DNA from: Candidatus Aminicenantes bacterium
GTDB taxonomy: Bacteria; Acidobacteriota; Aminicenantia; Aminicenantales; UBA4085
Length of the DNA: 64,000 nucleotides
Assembly (NCBI GenBank): GCA_026393855.1
Contig: JAPKZJ010000090.1
Location: 20,169 to 84,168, forward strand
Direction of reading: 5' to 3'
In this document: positions 59,301 through 64,000 of the stretch, one piece after another
How the letters are laid out: every line of letters begins with the position of its first letter
How positions within the stretch are numbered: the first letter of the stretch is position 1
Made by a program: the position numbers and the translations under genes
Notes under the pieces: model-generated
Seen by the model: the letters and a program-made list of their open reading frames with translations, nothing else
What the model was told of the DNA's origin: nothing
The model's database searches: none

Positions 59301-60905
59301 GATCCAGAGCGATCCGGCCGCGTCGCGGCGCAGAGCCCGGATGATGTCATGGCTCAGGCTGTTGCCGTTCGAGGGGTCATGGCGGATGTGGTCGAACTCT
59401 TTCCGGCCCGGCTTCAGCCGGTTCAAGCCGCCGCCTTCGGTCCCGGCCCAGAGTGTCCCGTCGGCGTCTACCCAAAGGGCCCGGACGGAGTCAATGGCCA
59501 AGCTTCCCGGAGCGGTAGGCGCATGGCGGAAGGCCGTGAACCGGCCGGTCTTGACGTCATACCGCAGGATGCCCCCGCCCAGGGTCCCAACCCAGAGGTT
59601 CCCGGCCGCATCGCCGCGCAGGGCATAGATATTGTCGCTGGTCAAGCCCGCCGGCTTGCGCGGGTCGTATCGGAAATGTTCGACCTGGCCGGTCTTTCGG
59701 TCAAGGCGGTCCAAGCCCTTGTCCTCGGTGCCGATCCAAAGCCGCCCGCGCCCGTCCTCGGCCACCGCCCGGATGTAGTTCGAGCCCAGGCTACCGGGGA
59801 TGCCGGGACGGCTTTCGATAATCCGGAAGCGGGACCGGTCGGGGATGGCCGCGTCCAGACCGCGGCCGCGGGTCCCGATCCAGAGGATCCCGGTCCGGTC
59901 CTCGAAGAACGAGACGATATAGTCGTAGCCCAAGCTGTTCGGATCGGCGGGATTGTTGCGCAGGACGGTGAAGTCCGATGTCCGCGGCTCGAAGATGTTG
60001 AGGCCGTCGTTAGTTCCGATGAGCAGGCGCCCTTCGCGGTCCTGGTGAATGGCGCAAATCAGGTCGTTGCTCAGGCTGCGCGCTTTGCCGAAAACCGTGC
60101 GGAAGCGGGTGAAGCGGCCGGTCCCGCGGTCGAGCCGGTTGAGTCCGCCCTCGGTTCCGATCCAGAGCCACCCCTCGCGGTCCTCGAAGATCGTCCGGAC
60201 GCGGTCGTCGGACAGGCTACGGGGATTGCGGGCGTCGTGGCGGAAATGCTCGAAGATGCCGGTTTTCGGGTCGAACCGATCGAGCCCGCCGTGGGTGGCC
60301 AGCCACAGGGCGCCGTCCCGGGTCTGGCGGATGTCGGCGACGGTGTTGTGGCTCAAGCTGGAGGGATTCTTCGGGTCATTAAGATAGGACCGAAATTTGC
60401 CCGTGGCCCTGTCGAAGACGCTCAGGCCGCCGCCGTCGGTGCCGATCCAGAGCCTGCCGGCCTGATCCTCCCGGATTGCGGTGACGGCGTTGTGGCTGAG
60501 GCTTTGCGGGTCGAACCGGTTGTTTTGGAAGCGGGTGAAGGCGTCCCGCTCGCGGTCGTAGCGGTTCAGGCCGTTCAGGGTTCCGATCCAGAGGACGCCG
60601 CCGGCGTCTTCGTAGAGGGCGTTGATCCACTTGTCGCTCAAGGTGGACGGATCGCCGTTGGAACGGTAGACCTTGATGGCCGAGCCGTCGTAACGGTTCA
60701 GGCCGTCCTCCGTGCCGATCCAAAGGAAGCCCCGGCGGTCCTGCAGGACGGCCAAGGCCGAACCCTGGGAGAGTCCCTTCTCGATGGTCAGGTGAACGAA
60801 GCGGTTGGCCAAAGGCTCGGCCGCGGCCGCCCGGGCGGGCGGCGAGAACGCCGCCAGGACCGGGGCCAGGAGGAACAGGACGGACCGGAGGCATTTGCGG
60901 TTCAT
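56331..60905 (-). CDS. Giant hybrid sensor histidine kinase with periplasmic propellers and two receiver domains
   Basis: The 1,524-residue protein has a signal peptide (to ~27). About fourteen regulator-propeller repeats follow (residues 35-700), each with a GLWIGTxGGLNRxD-type blade, and together they form two propellers. A Y_Y_Y domain (~735-805; PGRYVFRVKASNNDGLW), one membrane span (~812-835) and a PAS domain (~885-990) come next. The H-box NMSHEIRTPMNGIF has its phosphorylated His near 1014. The HATPase (N-box NAIKFTSQG, VYGGTGLGLAI) is followed by two receivers (VLVVDDNAT ~1250 with DANMPEVDGFG; ILLAEDN ~1397 with MDVQMPELDGF). No DNA-binding or HPt domain is present. Homologues in Bacteroidetes sense polysaccharide breakdown products; here the ligand is unknown and no partner regulator is adjacent. 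Confidence 0.93.
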   Translation of the reverse strand: MNRKCLRSVLFLLAPVLAAFSPPARAAAAEPLANRFVHLTIEKGLSQGSALAVLQDRRGFLWIGTEDGLNRYDGSAIKVYRSNGDPSTLSDKWINALYEDAGGVLWIGTLNGLNRYDRERDAFTRFQNNRFDPQSLSHNAVTAIREDQAGRLWIGTDGGGLSVFDRATGKFRSYLNDPKNPSSLSHNTVADIRQTRDGALWLATHGGLDRFDPKTGIFEHFRHDARNPRSLSDDRVRTIFEDREGWLWIGTEGGLNRLDRGTGRFTRFRTVFGKARSLSNDLICAIHQDREGRLLIGTNDGLNIFEPRTSDFTVLRNNPADPNSLGYDYIVSFFEDRTGILWIGTRGRGLDAAIPDRSRFRIIESRPGIPGSLGSNYIRAVAEDGRGRLWIGTEDKGLDRLDRKTGQVEHFRYDPRKPAGLTSDNIYALRGDAAGNLWVGTLGGGILRYDVKTGRFTAFRHAPTAPGSLAIDSVRALWVDADGTLWAGTEGGGLNRLKPGRKEFDHIRHDPSNGNSLSHDIIRALRRDAAGSLWIGTFGGGLNRMDGDGRFTRFLHNSANPASLADDFIVSLNEDSKGGIWVGSRDGLSRLDPKTGKFANYTEAQGLPNNSAYGVLVDAKDRVWVSSNRGLACLDPATGAIKAYDVSDGLQGNEFNGGSCFESASGEMFFGGTNGLNAFFPDRITDNSFPPAVVLTGFQIFNKPVPVGGKVYGRVVLERSITETASIRLGYRARLISFEFAALHFAAPEKNRFAYRMEPLEQDWNEVGGRNYASYANLKPGRYVFRVKASNNDGLWNEDGVALAVRVVPPIWATWWFRGLAVLGLGLLVTGTMLRRVGAVRRRSALLEVKIRARTAELRDQIAVREKAEAELDRRQKYLEAVLFNSSNAIVATDAKGAIEEWSPGAEKIFGWGRSEVLGRLIDDVVIRPEFKEEALRRTRSTMSGERVEAAEAVRHHKDGRPINVIVASSPIEVGSEFAGSMAVYTDISELKRAEAAAREASRAKSEFLANMSHEIRTPMNGIFGMTELALDTVLSTEQREYLEGVKTSAEALMTIINDILDFSKIEARKIDLEAIPFRLRDTIHSIVSGLALLAEKKGLEIAYEIPADAPDGLRGDPGRLRQVLTNLLSNAIKFTSQGEVIVSATVEERTAAKVRLHFAVRDTGIGIAPDKLKLVFEPFTQADSSTTRVYGGTGLGLAICTQLVELMNGRIWAESEAGRGSVFHFTLELDLDESAAKERDRVAYDDLRDLPVLVVDDNATNRRILKEMLTHWGMAPTTVEGADPALHALRAAATEGRPFKLVLTDANMPEVDGFGLASRVKDDPGFSNVVIMMLSSSGFRGDSARCRELGLAAYLTKPVKQSQLLDAIMLALGTPGEKSAETPLITRHTLAPSRARYDILLAEDNLINQKLAVRILENRGHKVTVVGNGREALEALDKAAYDVILMDVQMPELDGFQATAAIRAKELRTKAHLPIVAMTAHAMAGDRERCLMAGMDDYVSKPLKPVDLFQTLERVVERAGREA

Positions 60906-61032
60906 CGGAACTCCAAGGGAAACAAGGATGGCCCCCGCGGCGCGATCACGGCGGTTCGCGCGGGCTCGTGATATTCAATCATTAGGGGATATATACTTGT
61001 TCCGGCGTCCCCGATCAAGGAGGGCTCAGGGC

Positions 61033-61153
61033 TTGGGGGGCAAAACACGCGACAAACCCCGGCGAGGTTTGTCGCTCCGGCCGGCTCGGTCGCTCTCCTT
61101 CCCTTTGGGAAGGAACCATGCCCGCTTCCTCGCCGATGGGTTTTGCCCCCCAA
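61033..61153. repeat. Large multi-stem inverted repeat (cruciform or structured RNA)
   Basis: TTGGGGGGCAAAAC (61033-61046) pairs perfectly with GTTTTGCCCCCCAA (61140-61153). Inside it are GCGACAAACC/GGTTTGTCGC (61049-61058 and 61066-61075) and CCTTCCC/GGGAAGG (61097-61103 and 61107-61113), so a multi-branched fold is predicted. No open frame of note lies inside. It is part of the 471-base gap before the rhodanese gene. Confidence 0.8.
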
Positions 61154-61288
61154 ACCCTTCGCCCCAGTAAAAATATTTTTCAGTACGAAGGGAGCATCAT
61201 CCGTCTGAATTCCACTTTATTTAAAGAACATTCGGTCGCTCTTGCCCCCCCTAAAAAACCCTTCGCCCCAGTAAAAGGATTTTCAGTA
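61143..61288 (+). repeat. Direct repeat pair TTGCCCCCC...CCCTTCGCCCCAGTAAAA...TTTTCAGTA
   Basis: Copy 1 (61143-61185) and copy 2 (61242-61288) share TTGCCCCCC, CCCTTCGCCCCAGTAAAA and TTTTCAGTA with small spacer changes. TCGGTCGCTCT also recurs upstream of both. In copy 1, CCCTTCG (61155-61161) pairs with CGAAGGG (61186-61192). Confidence 0.8.
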
Positions 61289-61376
61289 GGAAAGGAAATC
61301 GGAATGTGGTAAGTCCCTACGCTCGAAGAACCGGAGAATTCGGTGTACTATATCTTTTCTAATTAGGAGGATGAGC

Positions 61377-61871
61377 ATGAAAAACAACATTGCTGCGATG
61401 GCCCTCGGCGCCCTTGTCTTTGCCGCCGCGGCGGCCGGAGCGGAGGTTGAGATCGTGACGCCCAAGCAAGCCTTCGAGCGCCTTCAGGCGCCGGGGACTT
61501 TCCTCGTCGACGTCCGCAGCGTCGCCGAATATGTCTTTGTCGGCCACCCCGAGATGGGTTGGAATGTGCCCTGGTCGTTCTGGAGCGAGAGCGAGGCCAA
61601 GCTCGTCTCCAACCCGGACTTCATCAAGGACCTCAAGGCCCGCTTCAAGCCCGAGGACATCCTCCTGTTCATCTGCCGCAGCGGCGGCCGGAGTCTGAAG
61701 GCGGCCCAACTCGCGGCGGCGGACGGATTTCTCAAGACGATCAGCGTCAGCGAAGGAGTGGAGGGCGGCGCCGACGAGAAGGGCTTGCGCACGATTGGGG
61801 GTTGGAAGAACAGCGGCCTGCCGTTCACCTACAGCCTCGACCCGCAGAAAGCCTACGCCCCCGCGAAATAA
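61377..61871 (+). CDS. Exported rhodanese-like protein
   Basis: The 164-residue protein has a signal peptide (MKNNIAAMALGALVFAAAAA) and one rhodanese domain. TFLVDVRSVAEYVFVGHPEM holds the conserved Asp/Arg, and LFICRSGGRSLKAA is the active-site loop with its Cys near residue 100. It should bind and transfer sulfane sulfur in the periplasm. ATG 61377 lies six bases after AGGAGG; the ATG at 61371 touches it. The next genes are a sulfide-oxidising flavoprotein type, DsrC/TusE and DsrE2, so it belongs to a sulfur-handling set, though SQR has its own promoter. Confidence 0.9.
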   Translation: MKNNIAAMALGALVFAAAAAGAEVEIVTPKQAFERLQAPGTFLVDVRSVAEYVFVGHPEMGWNVPWSFWSESEAKLVSNPDFIKDLKARFKPEDILLFICRSGGRSLKAAQLAAADGFLKTISVSEGVEGGADEKGLRTIGGWKNSGLPFTYSLDPQKAYAPAK

Positions 61872-61912
61872 CGCCCCCGGCGGGGTCCGGGCGTCCCGCG
61901 AGAGGGGGGTTC

Positions 61913-61941
61913 TTGCGTTGTCCGCATAAAACCGATACAAT
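61913..61941 (+). promoter_or_regulatory. Promoter of the SQR-DsrC-DsrE2 operon
   Basis: TTGCGT (61913-61918), a 17-base spacer and TACAAT (61936-61941), about 55 bases before ATG 61996. Confidence 0.6.
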
Positions 61942-61995
61942 TTATAGGAACATTCATATTTAAGCCCGAGCGCGAGCGGAGCCGAGGAGCCCGAC

Positions 61996-63237
61996 ATGAG
62001 GAAAATGGTCATTCTGGGGGCCGGGACGGGCGGGACCGTCATGGCCAACCTTCTCCGCAAGCGCCTCTCCCGGTCCGCATGGGCTTTGACCGTCATCGAT
62101 CGGGACGACGAGCACTATTACCAGCCCGGGTTCCTGTTCCTTCCCTTCGGCTTTCTGACCAAGAAGCAGATCGTCAAGCCCAGGTCGAAGTTCCTGCCCA
62201 AGGGCGTCGAGTTCCTGGTGGCCGAAATCGACCGCATCGATCCGGCCGCCAACGAAGTCCTGCTCCAGGACGGACGCAGGATCCCCTATGATTATCTCAT
62301 CGTCGCCACCGGGGCTTGGATCCAGCCGGCCGAAACGCCCGGCATGCTGGAGGGCTGGCGGGACACGATTTTCGACTTCTACACCCCCGACGGAGCCGAG
62401 GCTCTGGCCGCGAAGATGAAGTCGTTTCCGGGCGGGACGATCGTCGTGCACGTCAATGAGACGCCCATCAAGTGTCCGGTGGCGCCGCTCGAGTTCGCCT
62501 TTTTCTGCGACGACTGCCTGCGCCGGCACGACAAGCGGGATAAGGTCGAGATCGTTTATGTCACGCCCCTGCCGGGGGCCTTCACCAAGCCTGTCGCCTC
62601 GGCCGCGTTGGGCGCGATGCTGGCCGAGAAGGGCATCCGCATGGTGGCCGACTTCAACGCCGAGCGGATCGACGCCGCGGGTCGCAAGCTTGTCGGATTC
62701 GACGGCCGTGAAGTGGCCTACGACCTTTTGGTGACCGTCCCGACGAACATGGGATCGGAGATGATCGAACGGTCGGGCCTGGGCAACGAGTTCCGCTATA
62801 TCCCTACCGATCCCCAGACGCTCCGTTCCAAAAAGCACGCCAACATCTTCGCCATCGGCGATGCCACCGATCTGCCCTCCTCCAAGGCCGGGTCGGTTGT
62901 CCATTTCCAGTCCGAGATTCTGGCCGAGAACCTCATCCGGGCCATCGACGGCCAACCCCTCGATCCGGCCTTCGACGGCCACTCCAACTGCTTCATCGAG
63001 TCCGGACACCACCGGGCCATCCTGATCGATTTCAACTACGAGACCGAGCCCCTGCCCGGGAAGTTCCCTTTCCCCTGGCTTGGCCCCCTGCCCCTGCTCA
63101 AGCCCAGCCGCCTGAACCATTGGGGCAAGCTGGCCTTCCGCTGGATTTACTGGCACATGCTCCTGCGGGGCCGGCCGATTCCGTTCGTTCCCTCCAGGAT
63201 GAAGATGGCGGGAAAAAAGCGCCCGAAACAAATATAA
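61996..63237 (+). CDS. Sulfide:quinone oxidoreductase-type flavoprotein
   Basis: The 413-residue protein has the FAD-binding MVILGAGTGGTVMANLLRKR, the HYYQPGFLFLPFG segment typical of SQR/flavocytochrome c, and a redox-active Cys in ETPIKCPVAPLEFAFFCDDC (near residue 156). FAIGDATDLPSSKAGSVVHF (near 290) is the second FAD motif. The C-terminal RLNHWGKLAFRWIYWHML is an amphipathic membrane anchor. It would oxidise sulfide to sulfane sulfur or polysulfide and pass electrons to the quinone pool. It is followed ten bases later by a DsrC/TusE gene, which could accept that sulfur. Distinction from other type II NADH-like enzymes rests on the Cys motif and context. Confidence 0.85.
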   Translation: MRKMVILGAGTGGTVMANLLRKRLSRSAWALTVIDRDDEHYYQPGFLFLPFGFLTKKQIVKPRSKFLPKGVEFLVAEIDRIDPAANEVLLQDGRRIPYDYLIVATGAWIQPAETPGMLEGWRDTIFDFYTPDGAEALAAKMKSFPGGTIVVHVNETPIKCPVAPLEFAFFCDDCLRRHDKRDKVEIVYVTPLPGAFTKPVASAALGAMLAEKGIRMVADFNAERIDAAGRKLVGFDGREVAYDLLVTVPTNMGSEMIERSGLGNEFRYIPTDPQTLRSKKHANIFAIGDATDLPSSKAGSVVHFQSEILAENLIRAIDGQPLDPAFDGHSNCFIESGHHRAILIDFNYETEPLPGKFPFPWLGPLPLLKPSRLNHWGKLAFRWIYWHMLLRGRPIPFVPSRMKMAGKKRPKQI

Positions 63238-63247
63238 GGAGAGATCC

Positions 63248-63565
63248 ATGCCTCAGAAGACTTACGGCAGCGCCCTCGTCGACGTGGACGGGGAAGGTTA
63301 CCTGACCGACTTCGGTCGGTGGACGCGGGACATCGCGGTGGCCATCGCCAAGGAAGAGGGGATCGCCGAGCTCACCCCCGCCCATTGGAAGGTCCTGGAG
63401 TTCATGCAGAAGGAATTCCGCGAGAACGGTCAGGCCCCCAGTATCCGCAAGCTCAACAAATCCGGCGTCGCCAGCACCAAGGAGCTCTACGAGCTCTTCC
63501 CCGGCGGCCCGGCCAAGAAGGCGGCCAAGATCGCCGGCTTGAAGAAGCCCGAGGGCTGCGTCTGA
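63248..63565 (+). CDS. DsrC/TusE-family sulfur carrier
   Basis: The 105-residue protein has the family order DGEGYLTDFGRWTRDIAVAI, ELTPAHWKVLEFMQKEFREN, and the C-terminal arm LKKPEGCV with the conserved penultimate Cys. The second arm Cys of true DsrC, eleven residues earlier, is absent, so it is closer to TusE or RspA-type proteins. It carries persulfide sulfur between partners. Ten bases separate it from the SQR-type gene, and a DsrE2-like gene follows, an arrangement seen in cytoplasmic sulfur relay sets. Confidence 0.93.
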   Translation: MPQKTYGSALVDVDGEGYLTDFGRWTRDIAVAIAKEEGIAELTPAHWKVLEFMQKEFRENGQAPSIRKLNKSGVASTKELYELFPGGPAKKAAKIAGLKKPEGCV

Positions 63566-63596
63566 CGGGTGCGCCGGCGCGCATCAAGGAACGATC

Positions 63597-64000
63597 ATGG
63601 AAGAAAAAATCAAGAAAGTCTCGATCGTCATCTCCAAGGGCGGCCTGGACGGCGTTTATCCCGGCCTGATCATGGCCAACGGCGCCCGGATGGAGGGGAT
63701 CGAAGCGAATTTATTCTTCACCTTCTTCGGGCTCGACGCCATCATCACCAAGCGGATGGGCAAGATCAAGATCGCCACCGTCGGCAACCCGGGCATGCAT
63801 ATGGTCACGATGCTGGGCATGCTGCCCGGCTTTTCGGCCATGGCCACGGGCATGATGAAGAAGACCATGGACAAGATCGACATCCCGCCGGTGCCCGAGT
63901 TCATCGAGATGGTCGCCGACGCCGGCTGCAAGCTCTACGCCTGCAAGGCTACCGTGGACATGTTCAAGCTGAAGGCCGGGGACTTCTGCCCCCAGATGGA
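63597..64000 (+). CDS. DsrE2-like sulfurtransferase, 3' end outside the window
   Basis: ATG 63597 opens a frame that is still open at the last base (134 codons visible). MEEKIKKVSIVISKGGLDGV, then GLIMANGARMEGIEANLFFT with FFGLDAIITKR, is the DsrE/DsrF-like family N-terminus. GCKLYACKATVDMF near residue 115 carries two Cys, typical of DsrE2A. It passes persulfide sulfur in a relay with rhodanese and TusE/DsrC. A GGA-rich stretch lies ahead of ATG. The C-terminal part, including any membrane segment, is not visible. Confidence 0.85.
   Translation, partial: MEEKIKKVSIVISKGGLDGVYPGLIMANGARMEGIEANLFFTFFGLDAIITKRMGKIKIATVGNPGMHMVTMLGMLPGFSAMATGMMKKTMDKIDIPPVPEFIEMVADAGCKLYACKATVDMFKLKAGDFCPQM

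Noticed and set aside
59238..60971. 577-codon plus-strand frame
   Set aside because: Antisense to the regulator-propeller repeats of the hybrid kinase; its repetitive peptide mirrors those repeats.
61033..61288. CRISPR array reading of the repeats before the rhodanese gene
   Set aside because: There are only two direct copies with unequal internal spacers, and the main symmetry is inverted; no cas gene is in the window.

Overview
The window is GC-rich bacterial chromosome, densely coded on both strands. There is no rRNA, no CRISPR array and no tRNA that I can recognise. The organism looks like an anaerobic or facultative heterotroph with two membranes. It has an outer-membrane beta-barrel candidate, lipoproteins, several Tat-type RRxFL signal peptides, a B12-dependent glutamate fermentation operon, a molybdopterin oxidoreductase, secreted or periplasmic carbohydrate enzymes, and a periplasmic-propeller hybrid sensor kinase. 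This mix fits Acidobacteriota (an Aminicenantia-like lineage is my guess). That is inference from gene content, since no phylogenetic marker is present.

Layout. 1-4.1 kb: tandem paralogous exported proteins, a TPR protein, small exported proteins and an HU protein with a clear terminator. 4.2-7.2 kb: a Tat-type iron-sulfur protein, an exported class V aminotransferase and 3-methyladenine glycosylase. 7.3-11.5 kb: an exported protein built of 16-residue repeats, then a DmsA-like catalytic subunit whose DmsB-like partner is broken by a deletion and frameshift. 11.6-15.6 kb: a eukaryote-type hexokinase, then a lipase-glycerol kinase pair. 15.6-25.8 kb: beta-barrel, acetyltransferase, TSUP permease, MelB-type sugar transporter, RRM protein with a structured leader, GH43 enzyme and an MFS-spermidine synthase fusion. 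25.9-30.5 kb: one 1,549-residue protein joining an acyl-adenylating domain, a long unassigned middle and a C-terminal acetyltransferase. 31.0-40.8 kb: one long operon (GntR regulator, methylaspartate mutase S, L and E, methylaspartate ammonia-lyase, AtuA-like, DUF4387, P-loop protein, class I fumarase/mesaconase). It would convert glutamate to 3-methylaspartate, mesaconate and then citramalate. 40.9-46.0 kb: an AT-richer island with a PIN-like gene and a DUF3800-like gene facing apart, a catalytically degenerate serine hydrolase and a ParB-like protein. 46.1-56.3 kb: assorted metabolism (SDR, SGNH hydrolase, pyrB, sialate esterase, flavoprotein, adenosine deaminase). 56.3-60.9 kb: the giant hybrid sensor kinase. 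61.0-64.0 kb: a structured intergenic repeat, then a sulfur-handling set (rhodanese, sulfide:quinone oxidoreductase type, DsrC/TusE, DsrE2-like) that runs off the end.

Non-coding signals. Good sigma70-type promoters can be read by eye at many genes. Several place the -10 box only 6-8 bases before the start codon, which predicts leaderless mRNAs. Two dispersed repeat families occur: a ~110-base two-hairpin element with three copies, and a ~180-base intergenic element with two copies. Positions and motifs were read by hand; no alignment, folding or database search was run.
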